DNA of 64,000 bases from Herbaspirillum sp. alder98 (GCF_020179755.1 NZ_JAIUCY010000009.1:62001-126000), one strand, 5' to 3'. Counted from the first letter of the stretch, positions 17,688 to 27,497 are shown. A program made the numbers and translations. Notes: generated from the letters alone by a model not told the origin.

Positions 17688-19556
17688 TCAGAGCGCCAGT
17701 TGCTTTTCCAGCTTGCCCTTGACGCCGACCAGCTCACCCGGCAGCTTGTGCTTGAGCTTGTCGAACAGCTCGGCATGCAGTTCGAGTTCCTGGCGCCAGG
17801 CGGCCTTGTCGATCGAAGTAATGGTCGAGTATTGCTCGGCAGTAAAGTCGATGCCTTCCCATTGCAGGTCTTCGAAGCGTGGGGTGAAGCCGAACAGATG
17901 CTCGGTCGCCCCGGTGCGCACACCCTTGGTATCTTCGATGCGGTCCAGCATCCACTTCAGCACGCGCATGTTGTCGCCGAAGCCAGGCCACACGAACTTG
18001 CCGTCGGCATCGGTACGGAACCAGTTGACGCAGTAGATCTTCGGCAGCTCGGCTGGCGAAGCGGCGATCTTCTTGCCGATATCGAGCCAGTGCTGGAAGT
18101 ATTCGCTCATGTTGTAGCCGGCGAACGGCAGCATGGCGAATGGATCGCGACGCACCACACCCTGCTGGCCGACGGCCGCAGCGGTGGTTTCGGAACCCAT
18201 GGTGGCGGCCATGTAGACACCTTCCACCCAGTTGCGGGCTTCGGTCACCAGCGGGACGGTAGTCGAACGGCGGCCGCCGAAGATGAAGGCCGAGATCGGC
18301 ACGCCGGCCGGATCATCCCAGGCCGGATCGATCACCGGGTTTTGCGTGGCGGCGACGGTAAAGCGCGCATTCGGGTGCGCCGCCTTGCGGCCGGTTTCCT
18401 TGGCGATCTCTGGCGTCCAGTCCTTGCCCTGCCAGTCGATCAGGTGCGCCGGCGCTTCCTTGGTCATGCCTTCCCACCAGACGTCGCCATCATCGGTCAG
18501 CGCCACGTTGGTGAAGATGGTGTTGGCGGCCAGCGAAGCCATGCAGTTGTAGTTGGTCTTTTCGTTGGTGCCGGGGGCCACGCCGAAATAGCCCGCTTCC
18601 GGGTTGATCGCATACAGGCGGCCATCGGCGCCCGGCTTGATCCACGCGATGTCGTCGCCGATGGTGGTGACCTTCCAGCCGCCGAATGCCTTGGGCGGGA
18701 TCAGCATGGCGAAGTTGGTCTTGCCGCATGCCGACGGGAAAGCCGCCGCCACGTAATGCTTCTTGCCCTCGGGCGACTCGACGCCCAGGATCAGCATGTG
18801 CTCGGCCAGCCAGCCTTGCGCGCGTCCCATGGTCGAGGCGATACGCAGTGCGAAGCACTTCTTGCCCAGCAGTGCATTGCCGCCGTAGCCCGAACCATAG
18901 GACCAGATTTCGCGGGTATCGGGATAGTGAACGATGTACTTGGTGGCATTGCACGGCCACGCCACGTCCTGCTGACCGGCCGCCAGCGGCGCGCCCACGG
19001 TATGCACGCAGGGAACGTAGTCGCCATCGGCGCCCAGCACGTCATACACGGCACGGCCCATGCGGGTCATGATGCGCATGTTCACGGCGACATAGGGCGA
19101 ATCGGACAACTCGACGCCGATATGGGCAATGGGCGAGCCCAGCGGGCCCATCGAGAACGGCACCACATACAGGGTGCGGCCGGCCATGCAGCCGTCGAAC
19201 AGGCCATTGAGGGTCTGGCGCATTTCGGCCGGGTCGGTCCAGTTATTGGTCGGGCCGGCTTCTTCCTTCGTCTTCGAGCAGATGAAGGTGCGATCTTCGA
19301 CGCGCGCCACATCCGACGGATCCGAGCACGCCAGGTAGCTGTTGGGACGCTTCTCGTGATTGAGTTTCTTCATGGTGCCGGCGGCGACCATTTCGGCGCA
19401 CAAGCGATCGTATTCCTCTTGCGATCCGTCGCACCAGTAAATGCGAGCCGGCTTGGTCAGCGCAGCAATCTCGCTAACCCAGTTGATCAGCTTCTGATGT
19501 TTGACGAATGCGGGTGCGTTCACTGCGGGAACGCCTGCCATGAGCGGTTGGTTCAT
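17688..19556 (-). CDS. pckG: Phosphoenolpyruvate carboxykinase (GTP)
   Basis: A 622-residue GTP-dependent PEP carboxykinase, which turns oxaloacetate and GTP into PEP, GDP and carbon dioxide at the start of gluconeogenesis. The kinase P-loop is [15 protein letters not shown] near residue 270-285 with the hyper-reactive cysteine, the Mn-binding lysine/histidine region is in [15 protein letters not shown], and the guanine-site signature [15 protein letters not shown] is near 420. I chose ATG 19556 because it is preceded by a perfect GGAGG 7 bases upstream. The gene stands alone, with a long AT-rich leader region upstream. Confidence 0.97.
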   Translation of the reverse strand: MNQPLMAGVPAVNAPAFVKHQKLINWVSEIAALTKPARIYWCDGSQEEYDRLCAEMVAAGTMKKLNHEKRPNSYLACSDPSDVARVEDRTFICSKTKEEAGPTNNWTDPAEMRQTLNGLFDGCMAGRTLYVVPFSMGPLGSPIAHIGVELSDSPYVAVNMRIMTRMGRAVYDVLGADGDYVPCVHTVGAPLAAGQQDVAWPCNATKYIVHYPDTREIWSYGSGYGGNALLGKKCFALRIASTMGRAQGWLAEHMLILGVESPEGKKHYVAAAFPSACGKTNFAMLIPPKAFGGWKVTTIGDDIAWIKPGADGRLYAINPEAGYFGVAPGTNEKTNYNCMASLAANTIFTNVALTDDGDVWWEGMTKEAPAHLIDWQGKDWTPEIAKETGRKAAHPNARFTVAATQNPVIDPAWDDPAGVPISAFIFGGRRSTTVPLVTEARNWVEGVYMAATMGSETTAAAVGQQGVVRRDPFAMLPFAGYNMSEYFQHWLDIGKKIAASPAELPKIYCVNWFRTDADGKFVWPGFGDNMRVLKWMLDRIEDTKGVRTGATEHLFGFTPRFEDLQWEGIDFTAEQYSTITSIDKAAWRQELELHAELFDKLKHKLPGELVGVKGKLEKQLAL

Positions 19557-20146
19557 GAGTATTACCTCCAATGCCACAAAGTTAAAGAATTCGTGTTGGC
19601 ACGGCAGGATCGTCGTTGCCAGCGGCGGAGGCTCCACGCCTGCAGGCAGATCGGCGGTCTTGTCGATGGCGGCCAGTGTCTGGCCACGTTGCCTGAAACC
19701 GGGATCCGGACCAGGCTGCGGTCACCCTTCGACAGTGAAAAGTGAGAAAAGGTGGCGAGGATTGTACCTCGACATAAAATAATTTACTGAAATTTGTAGC
19801 GATAAATACCCGACTAATGTAGTAGGAAAATACAAACTGAAAAAAATCTGTTTTTTCATTACCATGGCGCATAACATGATTTCTCCTGAAAACCAGTCAT
19901 AGCCTGGTTGTTAGCGGGATTGCCGCCGATTCATCATTCATGCTGTGAATATCACGCGAGCCTATCGGACAATTTCTTTCATCCGCCCCTTCGCTGCGAC
20001 AAATTGCTTCGTTCCAATGCGCCATCAGGCCAATATGCGAGCAATGGCCCGTTTCAGGGTGCATATATGCATAATCGCCACGATCGCCTTATGATGCTTG
20101 GCAGCGCTCGCCCCGGGCGCCCATCCAGTCCCCCGGAGACCAAAAA
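19557..20146. other. Long AT-rich region between pckG and the dehydrogenase gene
   Basis: This 590-base gap must hold the promoters of both divergent genes. The part at 19740-19880 is markedly AT-rich. On the minus strand a short reading frame at 19722-19877 (51 codons) begins with ATG behind a good AGGAG and encodes a hydrophobic stretch; see the findings. A perfect 12-bp palindrome TGCATATATGCA lies at 20060-20071 upstream of the dehydrogenase gene, next to a CATAAT -10-like box. Confidence 0.45.
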
Positions 20147-21151
20147 ATGAAAATCGCCATTCTCGATGATTACCAGGACGCGGTACGCCACCTGGATTGC
20201 TTCTCACTGCTGGACGGCCACGACGTCAAGATCTTCAACAACACCATCCGCGGCACCGGCCAGTTGGCCGCCCGCCTGGCGCCATTCGATGCGGTGGTGC
20301 TGATTCGCGAACGCACCGAACTGAGTCGTCCGTTGCTCGACAAGCTGCCGCTGCTGCGCCTGATCTCGCAGACCGGCAAGGTCAGCGGCCATGTCGATGT
20401 GGAGGCCGCCACCGCGCGCGGTATCGCCATCGTCGAGGGCGTGGGCGACCCGACGGCGCCGGCCGAACTGACCTGGGCGCTGATCATGGCGGCGGCGCGG
20501 CGCGTGCCCCAATACTGCGCCAACCTGCGCATCGGCGCCTGGCAGCAGGTGTCGGCCACGCCGCATCACAACCTGATCGGCACCGCGCTCAAGGGACGCA
20601 CGCTGGGCATCTGGGGCTATGGCAAGATCGGGCGCATGGTGGCCGGCTATGGCCGCGCGTTCGGGATGAAGGTATTGGTCTGGGGCCGAGCGCCCAGCCT
20701 GGAGCAGGCACAAAAGGACGGTTTCGAGGCAGCGCCTGATCGCGCTGCGTTCTTTTCGCAGGCCGATGTACTGAGCCTGCACCTGCGCTTGAACGACGCG
20801 ACCCGCGGCGGCGTCACCGCAGCCGACCTGGCGCTGATGAAACCCACCGCCTGCCTGGTCAATACCAGCCGCGCCGAGCTGGTCGAGGCCGGCGCACTGG
20901 AAACCGCACTCGAACAGGGCCGCCCCGGCCTGGCCGCGCTCGATGTGTTCGAGCGCGAACCGCTGCCGGTGGATTCACCGCTGCTGCGCATGGACAACGT
21001 GGTGGCTTCGCCGCATCTGGGCTATGTCGAAAAGGATGGCTATGAGTTGTATTTCCGGGCGGCCTTCCAGAACATCGTCAACTTTGCCGCCGGCACCCCC
21101 AGCAACGTGCTCAACCCGCAGGCGCTGAACGCCGTCAAAGCTCCGGAGTAA
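20147..21151 (+). CDS. D-2-hydroxyacid dehydrogenase family protein
   Basis: A 334-residue member of the NAD(P)-dependent D-isomer 2-hydroxyacid dehydrogenases. The Rossmann loop is LGIWGYGKIGRMVAGYG near residue 150. The catalytic Arg is in NTSRAELVE near 240, the Glu in FEREPLP near 270, and the His in ASPHLGYVE near 290. The divergent N-terminus (MKIAILDDYQDAV) is typical of a SerA-like subgroup with unknown substrates, so a physiological reaction cannot be named. The ATG at 20147 has GGAG upstream. The last 17 bases overlap the end of the convergent gene. Confidence 0.88.
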   Translation: MKIAILDDYQDAVRHLDCFSLLDGHDVKIFNNTIRGTGQLAARLAPFDAVVLIRERTELSRPLLDKLPLLRLISQTGKVSGHVDVEAATARGIAIVEGVGDPTAPAELTWALIMAAARRVPQYCANLRIGAWQQVSATPHHNLIGTALKGRTLGIWGYGKIGRMVAGYGRAFGMKVLVWGRAPSLEQAQKDGFEAAPDRAAFFSQADVLSLHLRLNDATRGGVTAADLALMKPTACLVNTSRAELVEAGALETALEQGRPGLAALDVFEREPLPVDSPLLRMDNVVASPHLGYVEKDGYELYFRAAFQNIVNFAAGTPSNVLNPQALNAVKAPE

Positions 21152-21893
21152 TCCTCAGGGGGCCGGGCGTGGGCGGCTGATAGCGTAGCAGCGGCGACTG
21201 CCCCGACTTCTTCCACAGGTGATGCCACCCGGGCGGCCACGGCAGCGGCGGCCCGGCGTAGTCGGGCACGTTGCGCCGCACGCCGATGATGGGCAAGGTC
21301 TCGGGCATGCCGGTGTGATAGTCCCATCCCAGGCTGTAGGCATAGTCCGGCGCCAGCGTGGCGCAGACCTGCTCGAACCAGGCGGCATGTTCTTCGTCTT
21401 CACCCAGTGCCTGCGCCAGCCCTTGCGGATCGAACTGCGCCAGCGCGCGTGCCAGTTCTTCGGCGCTGGCGCCAGGATTATCGCCCCAGCCCATGATCGG
21501 ATTGAAGTTATAGTCGGCCCCAGAGCCATACCAGCCCTCGCGCCACGGGCGTTCGATCCATTGCCGGGGCCCGGCAAACAGATGCCAGCGCCAATGCAGT
21601 CCGGACGCCTTGGGCCAGCTGTAAAGATAGAGTCGCTGATAGCCGGCCCGGTGCAGCAGGCGCACCATCGCCATCAGCCGCACATGCGGCATGCGATCCG
21701 GCGGCGCGCGACGGAACATGATGGGCGTGCCATCGGCGTGCTGCACTTCGTCGGACGAAAGATTAAGGTCCAGCGTCCGCACCTCACTACCGAAGCGCGC
21801 AGAAATCCAGCCCGTCATCAGGTTGACGAGCACGATCACGCCATAGCCGCGATGACGATGAAAGATGACGGTGCCGGGTGCCAGTGGTTTCAT
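21135..21893 (-). CDS. Conserved hypothetical protein
   Basis: I do not recognise this 252-residue protein. It is rich in tryptophan, tyrosine, proline and glycine (for example WRWHLFAGPRQWIERPW and PPLPWPPGWHHLWKKSG) and has no signal peptide or membrane helix. The N-terminal 50 residues (FHRHRGYGVIVLVN...ISARFGSEVRTLDL) look like a small beta-barrel such as a CarD/SH3-like fold, but that is a guess. The 3' end overlaps the stop of the convergent dehydrogenase gene by 17 bases. Coding bias agrees with its neighbours, so the gene is probably real. Confidence 0.7.
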   Translation of the reverse strand: MKPLAPGTVIFHRHRGYGVIVLVNLMTGWISARFGSEVRTLDLNLSSDEVQHADGTPIMFRRAPPDRMPHVRLMAMVRLLHRAGYQRLYLYSWPKASGLHWRWHLFAGPRQWIERPWREGWYGSGADYNFNPIMGWGDNPGASAEELARALAQFDPQGLAQALGEDEEHAAWFEQVCATLAPDYAYSLGWDYHTGMPETLPIIGVRRNVPDYAGPPLPWPPGWHHLWKKSGQSPLLRYQPPTPGPLRITPEL

Positions 21894-22009
21894 ATGCGGT
21901 CCATTATAAGACCCATTTGCAGCAGCTTCAGGACGCCGCCATGGGCAAGAAATGTGCGTGTAAGATACCGGACGGCGCCTACGGCCATTTCACCCTGCAC
22001 AGGAAAATC

Positions 22010-22495
22010 ATGAGTCTTCGCATCATCGCCACCGGCGGCACCTTCGACAAACACTACGACGAAATCGCCGGCCAGCTTGGCTTCGGCGCCAGTCATCTGC
22101 CGCAGGTCATCGCCCGCGCGCGCATCACCGCCGACGTCGTACTGGAAGAACTGCCGCTGCTGGACTCGCTGGAAATGCAGGACGCCGACCGCCAGCGGGT
22201 GCTCGTCTCGTGCCGCAGCGCGACCCAGCGCGGCATCGTCATCGTGCACGGCACCGACACCATGCAGTTGACGGCGCAAGTGCTCGGCCAGGCCGCGCTG
22301 GCGTCCACGGTGGTGTTGACCGGCGCCATGATTCCTTATGAAATCGCCAACTCCGACGCCCTGTTCAATTTCGGCTTTGCCTGCGGCGTGGCGCAAGTGC
22401 TGCCGCCGGGCGTCTATGTCGCCATGAACGGCCAGGTCTTTGCCTGGAACAAGGTCGCCAAGAACCGCAGCGCAGGCGTGTTCGAACAGGTCTGA
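22010..22495 (+). CDS. Asparaginase-domain protein, N-terminal half only
   Basis: A 161-residue protein equal to the N-terminal domain of bacterial L-asparaginases. Both active-site elements are present: the first Thr in IIATGGTFDKHY and the second in VHGTDTMQLTA, plus LTGAMIPYEIANSDALFN. The usual C-terminal domain, which completes the active site of the neighbouring subunit, is missing, and the gene ends cleanly rather than by frameshift. Short forms like this are widespread in proteobacteria and uncharacterised. ATG 22010 has AGGA 6 bases upstream. It is followed by an iron-regulated sigma factor, probably on a separate transcript. Confidence 0.8.
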   Translation: MSLRIIATGGTFDKHYDEIAGQLGFGASHLPQVIARARITADVVLEELPLLDSLEMQDADRQRVLVSCRSATQRGIVIVHGTDTMQLTAQVLGQAALASTVVLTGAMIPYEIANSDALFNFGFACGVAQVLPPGVYVAMNGQVFAWNKVAKNRSAGVFEQV

Positions 22496-22538
22496 TCCCT
22501 ACGCGCCGGCATTGGCGCGGCACGCAAAGGCCTTTACA

Positions 22539-22557
22539 ATGAGAAGCATTCTCATTC
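22539..22557 (+). promoter_or_regulatory. Fur box
   Basis: AATGAGAAGCATTCTCATT is a perfect 8-3-8 palindrome that closely matches the 19-bp Fur consensus. It lies 18 bases before the sigma-factor start codon, where bound Fur would block transcription or initiation when iron is plentiful. Confidence 0.9.
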
Positions 22558-22574
22558 TATTGGACAACTGCGCC

Positions 22575-23093
22575 ATGCGCGACGCCGCCCGCCTTTCTAA
22601 CGAAGACATCGCCGGATTGTATGGCGGCCATCATCGCTGGCTGCTGGGCTGGGTCCGTCGGCGCACCGACAATGCCGAACTGGCCGCCGATCTGGTGCAG
22701 GACACGTTCGTGCGCGTCATCACCGCCCGGCGCGATTTCTATCTGGATCAGGCGCGGGCCTTGCTGACCACCATCGCGCGTGGGCTGGTCATCGATCACT
22801 TCCGGCGTTGCGCGCTGGAGGCCGCCTTCCTGGACGCACTGGCGCAGTTGCCGCAAGAACAGGCGCCCTCGCCCGAGGCGCGCCAGATCGTGCTGGAGAC
22901 GCTCAACCAGGTCGACGCCATGCTGGCGTCACTCCCTCCGAAGGTGCGCACGGCCTTTCTGCTATCGCAGCTCGATGGCATGAGTTATGCCGATATCGCG
23001 CGCCAACTCGAGGTTTCACTCAGTTCGGTGCAGCAATACATGACCCGCGCCTTCGCGACCTGCTACCGCGTGCAATACGGCGACCCGGCATGA
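22575..23093 (+). CDS. FecI-like ECF sigma factor
   Basis: A 172-residue extracytoplasmic-function sigma factor of the FecI (iron) group. Region 2 includes ELAADLVQDTFVRVI (residues 33-47) and region 4 the helix-turn-helix SYADIARQLEVSLSSVQQYM near 138-157. It should direct RNA polymerase to the receptor gene downstream when the receptor signals bound siderophore. I place the start at ATG 22575; an in-frame ATG at 22539 is inside the Fur box and therefore unlikely. The stop overlaps the start of the FecR-like gene (ATGA), showing coupling. Confidence 0.9.
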   Translation: MRDAARLSNEDIAGLYGGHHRWLLGWVRRRTDNAELAADLVQDTFVRVITARRDFYLDQARALLTTIARGLVIDHFRRCALEAAFLDALAQLPQEQAPSPEARQIVLETLNQVDAMLASLPPKVRTAFLLSQLDGMSYADIARQLEVSLSSVQQYMTRAFATCYRVQYGDPA

Positions 23094-24103
23094 ACACCGT
23101 GGCCGGCACGACGCCTTGCGATGCCGACATCATCGCCGCCAAACCCGGGCCGGGTATCGTGGCCGCAGCCATCGAATGGATGGTGCGTCTGCAATCGGGC
23201 AGCGCCACGGCGGCCGACCACGAAGCCTGTCGCTGCTGGCGCGCCGAGGACCCGACCCACGAGCTGGCATGGTCGCGCCTCGAGGTCTTGCGCGACGGCG
23301 TGGCGACACTGCCGCCGGCCCTGGCCCATGCCACCGTGGGCGACAGTGCGGCGCGCCGCAAGCATGCCCGACGTTTCGCGCTCAAGGCCTTGAGCGTCAT
23401 CCTGGTCACGGGTGTGGCCGGCGGCCTCGCCAGTCACGCGCCCTGGGAGCCGCTGCTGGCGCAATACAGCACGCGCAACGGCCAACGGCGCCGGGTGGTG
23501 CTGGCCGATGGCACCATCCTGGAACTCAATACCGCCACCGCCGTCGATATCAGCTACGACGGCAAGACGCGCCTGGTGCAACTTCACTGCGGCGAAATCC
23601 TGATCACCACCGCTCCCGACAATGCCGCGCAGCACCGTCCGTTCATCGTACAGACGCGACAAGGCACGGCACGCGCGCTGGGCACCCGTTTTCGCCTGCA
23701 TGATCGCGATGGGACGGTGCTGGTCGCCGTGTTCGAAGGGGCGGTCGAATTCAGCGGCAAGCGCGCAGGCAACCCCACCCGGATCGATGCCGGCCATCAA
23801 GGCCTGTTCGACGCCGACGGCCCGCATGGCGCACAGCAGCGGGCCGACGATGACGCCGTGGCATGGAAGGACGGCATGATCGTGGCGGAGCGCATGCCAT
23901 TGGGCCAGTTGGTGGCTGAACTGAGCCGCTATCGTTCGGGCTGGCTGCGCTGCGACGAAGCGGTCGCCAGCCTGCCCATTTCGGGGGTATTCCCGATCGA
24001 CCAGCCGGCCCGCATACTGGCCGCCGTGGTCCGCACCCTGCCGGTGCAGGTGGATGCCTTCACGTCGTACTGGATCACCTTGCGCCCCAAGAATCCGGCG
24101 TGA
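23090..24103 (+). CDS. FecR-like transmembrane sigma regulator
   Basis: A 337-residue FecR-family protein. An N-terminal cytoplasmic DUF4880 domain (AIEWMVRLQSGSATAADHEA) binds the sigma factor, one membrane helix follows (ALSVILVTGVAGGLASHA, about residues 101-118), and the periplasmic FecR domain (RRVVLADGTILELNTATAV) continues to a C-terminal region that contacts the receptor's signalling domain. It relays the substrate-bound state of the outer-membrane receptor to the sigma factor. The 4-base overlap with the sigma gene and the receptor 81 bases downstream form a complete surface-signalling unit. Confidence 0.92.
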   Translation: MNTVAGTTPCDADIIAAKPGPGIVAAAIEWMVRLQSGSATAADHEACRCWRAEDPTHELAWSRLEVLRDGVATLPPALAHATVGDSAARRKHARRFALKALSVILVTGVAGGLASHAPWEPLLAQYSTRNGQRRRVVLADGTILELNTATAVDISYDGKTRLVQLHCGEILITTAPDNAAQHRPFIVQTRQGTARALGTRFRLHDRDGTVLVAVFEGAVEFSGKRAGNPTRIDAGHQGLFDADGPHGAQQRADDDAVAWKDGMIVAERMPLGQLVAELSRYRSGWLRCDEAVASLPISGVFPIDQPARILAAVVRTLPVQVDAFTSYWITLRPKNPA

Positions 24104-24184
24104 TTTATTTTCAGTTCTTTCTGCAGGTTTTCGCGACTCGTCCGGTTTACCTGGTAGCACCATTGCCAATCAATCAGACCGATC

Positions 24185-26584
24185 ATGAAAACCCCGTTCA
24201 ATCTACGTGCATTTGCCCTTCGTCCCCGGCCGCTGAGCGGCCTGTCCATCCTGGCCGCCCTGCTGGTGCCGGGCGCTACCCTGCACGCCCAGGCGCTCGA
24301 CACCACGCGCCTGGCCTTCGATATCCCCGCCGGCCCGCTTGACCGCGCCCTCAACAGTTTTGCGCGGCGCGCAGGCATCTTGCTGTCGTTCTCGCCGCAG
24401 GCTACCCAGGAGCGCCAGAGCGCAGGCCTGTCCGGCCGCTACACGGTGGACGAAGGCTTTGCCGCGCTGCTGGCCGGCAGCGGCCTGCAGGCGCTGCGCC
24501 AGCAGGACGGCGCCTATGCCATCGGTGCCACCGGCGCCAATGCCGGCCCGTTGCCGCAGGTCACCGTAGCCGCTCAGCAGGAGAGCGCCACCGGCCAGTT
24601 GACCGGACTGGTGGCGCGCCGTGCCGGCTCTGCCCTGAAGACCGACACCCCCATCCTCGAAACGCCGCAGTCGGTATCGGTGGCCACCGCCGACCAGATC
24701 GAAGCGACCAAGGCGATGTCGCTCGCCGAGGCGCTCGACTACACGCCCGGCGTGATCAGCCAGGCGTCGTCCTTCAACCGCATGGTGGACGATGTGCGCG
24801 TGCGCGGTTTCAACCTGGCCAATGCCAACACCGGCATGCTGCGCGATGGCATGAAATACCAGCCCAGCGTATATGACAGTTCGCAGGAACCGTATGGCCT
24901 GGAACGACTGGAAGTGCTGCGCGGTGCGGCATCGGTCCTGTACGGGCAGCTCAGCCCGGGCGGCGTCATCAACGCCGTCAGCAAACGCCCCACCGCCGAG
25001 CCGTACCACGAACTGAGCGCCGACATCGGCAACAACCGGCGCCGACAGGTCACCGGGGACTTCGCCGGCCCGCTCTCGGACGACGGCGTCTGGAGCTATC
25101 GCCTGACCGCCCTGTTGCGCCAGGCCGACACCGGCATCAACCACATCGACGACAACAAGACCTATATTGCCCCGGCGCTGACCTGGCGGCCGTCGGCGCG
25201 CACCTCGCTCACGCTGCTGGGCAGCTACCAGCACATGCGCACCCGCTTCGTGGCGCCGGCGTCGGCCGCGCTGACCGTCAACGGCACGATCCCGCGCAGC
25301 TTCTTCATTGGCGAACCCGGCTACGACCGCTACGACAGCGAGGTCTATTCGGGGGGCTATGTGTTCGAGCACGCCTTCAACGACGACATCAAGTTGCGCC
25401 ACAACCTGCGCTACTTCAGCGGCGACGCCGTCTTCAACTACCTCTCCTATGGCACGCTCAATTCCGCCACCGGCCTGTACTCGCGCGGGGTAGTCAACCG
25501 CACCGAAAAATCCGAGGGCCTGACCACCGACACATCGCTGGAAATGAATCTCGGCGGTCCGGCCTTGCGCCACAAGATACTGGCCGGCTTCGATTACTTC
25601 GACAGCACCTATGACTCCAAGCGCTACGCCGGAACGGTGTCGGCCATCAACATGAACAATCCGGTCTACGGCGCCACGCCCGTCATCGGCACCACCAACA
25701 ACGGCTCGCGCACCGAAAGCCAGCAGTTCGGCCTGTACCTGCAAGACCAGATGAAACTGGCCGACAAGCTGGTATGGCTGGTCGGCGCGCGCCAGGACTG
25801 GGTCGACAGCAGCGTGACCACCTACAGCAACAACCGACGCACGCCGGCCCGCGATTCGGCCCTGACCGGACGCACCGGCCTGGTCTACCTGGCCGACAAT
25901 GGCCTGGCCCCCTACGCATCCTTCGGCCAGTCCTTTGCACCGCAAGCGGGGGTTGATCGCCTTGGCAACCGGTTCAAGCCCACCGAAAGCGACCAGTTCG
26001 AAGTCGGCATCCGCTATCAGCCACAAGGGGGGAAAACCCTGTTGAGCGCCGCCCTGTACCAGATCACCCAGACCAACGGACTGACGGTCGATCCGGTCGA
26101 TGCCACCTATTCGGTGCAGACCGGCGAGTTGCGCTCGCGCGGCCTCGAACTGGAGGCCCGCTCGGCATTCGGCCGCCTGGAACTGATCGCCAACTATGCC
26201 TACACCGATGCTCGCACCACCAAGAGCAACCTGGCCACCGAAATAGGACAGCGGGTGTCAGGCGTGCCGTATCACGCAGCATCGACCTGGGCCCAATATG
26301 ATTTCGGGGGCATCGGCCTGCCGGGCATGAAAGCCGGCGTCGGCGTGCGCTACCAGAGCGAAGCACCGGTGGCGGGATTGAACTACCAGATTGCCGGGCG
26401 CACCCTGGTCGATGCCATGCTGGCCTACGACCTCGAACAACTCAGTACTACCTTGCGTGGCCTGCAGCTGAAGATCAACGCCAAGAACCTGTTCAACCGC
26501 GACTACGTGCAATGCGTGGCGGCCACCGGCTGCCGCTACGGCGAAGAACGCAGTGTCATCGCCACCATTGCCTATCGCTGGTAA
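24185..26584 (+). CDS. TonB-dependent siderophore receptor with signalling domain
   Basis: A 799-residue outer-membrane receptor for a ferric siderophore. A signal peptide (to about residue 36, ATLHAQA) precedes an N-terminal STN/secretin signalling domain (FDIPAGPLDRALNSFARRAG to about residue 115), which talks to FecR. A plug domain follows (ETPQSVSVATADQIE, VRGFNLANANTGMLRDGM, LEVLRGAASVLYGQLSPGG) and then the 22-strand barrel, ending ...IATIAYRW with the terminal aromatic residue. The plug wording SPGGVINAVSKRP is typical of hydroxamate/FpvA-FhuE-like receptors; the actual siderophore cannot be read from sequence. No biosynthesis or ABC import genes are nearby, suggesting uptake of a foreign siderophore. 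Confidence 0.93.
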   Translation: MKTPFNLRAFALRPRPLSGLSILAALLVPGATLHAQALDTTRLAFDIPAGPLDRALNSFARRAGILLSFSPQATQERQSAGLSGRYTVDEGFAALLAGSGLQALRQQDGAYAIGATGANAGPLPQVTVAAQQESATGQLTGLVARRAGSALKTDTPILETPQSVSVATADQIEATKAMSLAEALDYTPGVISQASSFNRMVDDVRVRGFNLANANTGMLRDGMKYQPSVYDSSQEPYGLERLEVLRGAASVLYGQLSPGGVINAVSKRPTAEPYHELSADIGNNRRRQVTGDFAGPLSDDGVWSYRLTALLRQADTGINHIDDNKTYIAPALTWRPSARTSLTLLGSYQHMRTRFVAPASAALTVNGTIPRSFFIGEPGYDRYDSEVYSGGYVFEHAFNDDIKLRHNLRYFSGDAVFNYLSYGTLNSATGLYSRGVVNRTEKSEGLTTDTSLEMNLGGPALRHKILAGFDYFDSTYDSKRYAGTVSAINMNNPVYGATPVIGTTNNGSRTESQQFGLYLQDQMKLADKLVWLVGARQDWVDSSVTTYSNNRRTPARDSALTGRTGLVYLADNGLAPYASFGQSFAPQAGVDRLGNRFKPTESDQFEVGIRYQPQGGKTLLSAALYQITQTNGLTVDPVDATYSVQTGELRSRGLELEARSAFGRLELIANYAYTDARTTKSNLATEIGQRVSGVPYHAASTWAQYDFGGIGLPGMKAGVGVRYQSEAPVAGLNYQIAGRTLVDAMLAYDLEQLSTTLRGLQLKINAKNLFNRDYVQCVAATGCRYGEERSVIATIAYRW

Positions 26585-26594
26585 GGAGGAGCCA

Positions 26595-27497
26595 TCATGC
26601 CGGCTGCTGCAGCCGCGCCCAGTACCGGCAGAACGCCAGCAATGCCGTCAGGCTGGGCGAGGCTGCCCGGTGGCTGCTGACCACCATGTAGAAATGCCGG
26701 CGCAGGGTCGGCAAGGCGGTGGGCAGTTCCAGCAGCTTGCCCGACTCGATCAGGTCCTGCACCACCGCACGCGACAGGCAAGAAATACCCAGCCCTTCGG
26801 CGGTGGCGCGCTTGATCGCCTCCGAGTTGCCGAATTCGAAGGACGACGGCAGGTGATGCAGATAGGGAATCAACGCATGCTCGACCGCCTCGCGGGTGCC
26901 CGACCCTGCTTCGCGCAATAGCCACTCGGCCTGGCGCAATTGCTTCAGGCTGATCTTGCGCCCATCGCCGACGATCGGATGATCGGGCGCGGCCACCACG
27001 ATCAATTCGTCCGTCATCCACGGCTCGACCTCGACGTCGTCGGCATGGCAAGGCCCTTCGATCAATGCCGCATCCACCTCGAAATTGACCACCGCCGCGA
27101 CGATGTCGGCCGTATTGGCCACCAGCGCTCTGACCCGCGCACCGGCATGCGCGCGCCGATACGCCGCGACCATCGCCGGCAGCATGTAGCTGCCGATGGT
27201 GGTGGACGCCCCGATATGCAGTTCGCTGCCGGCGTGCGGATCGACGAACTGCCGCTCTATCGTGTGGGCCAGGTCGAGCATGTGGCGCGCCTGCGGCAGC
27301 AAGCGGCGACCACTGTCATTCAACACCAGCCGCTTGCCGACACGATCAAACAACTGCACGCCCAGCAGATGCTCCAGTTCATTCAAGGCGGCGCTGGCGG
27401 CCGATTGCGACAACGCCACCAGTTCGGCCGCCGCCGTCGTCGAGCCGGCCTGCGCCACCGCCAGGAATATCTGTAACTGCCGCAAACTTATCTTCAT
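26595..27497 (-). CDS. LysR-family transcriptional regulator (YeiE/CysL-like)
   Basis: A 300-residue LysR regulator. The N-terminal winged helix (LRQLQIFLAVAQAGSTTAAAELVALSQSAASAALNELEHLLG) is followed by a two-lobe effector domain from about residue 90. It is divergent from a YeiH-type transporter across 139 bases, the same arrangement as yeiE-yeiH of E. coli and the cysL-linked pairs of other bacteria, where the regulator responds to sulfite or related sulfur compounds. Autoregulation and control of the transporter are likely. The effector is inferred from context only. Confidence 0.88.
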   Translation of the reverse strand: MKISLRQLQIFLAVAQAGSTTAAAELVALSQSAASAALNELEHLLGVQLFDRVGKRLVLNDSGRRLLPQARHMLDLAHTIERQFVDPHAGSELHIGASTTIGSYMLPAMVAAYRRAHAGARVRALVANTADIVAAVVNFEVDAALIEGPCHADDVEVEPWMTDELIVVAAPDHPIVGDGRKISLKQLRQAEWLLREAGSGTREAVEHALIPYLHHLPSSFEFGNSEAIKRATAEGLGISCLSRAVVQDLIESGKLLELPTALPTLRRHFYMVVSSHRAASPSLTALLAFCRYWARLQQPA

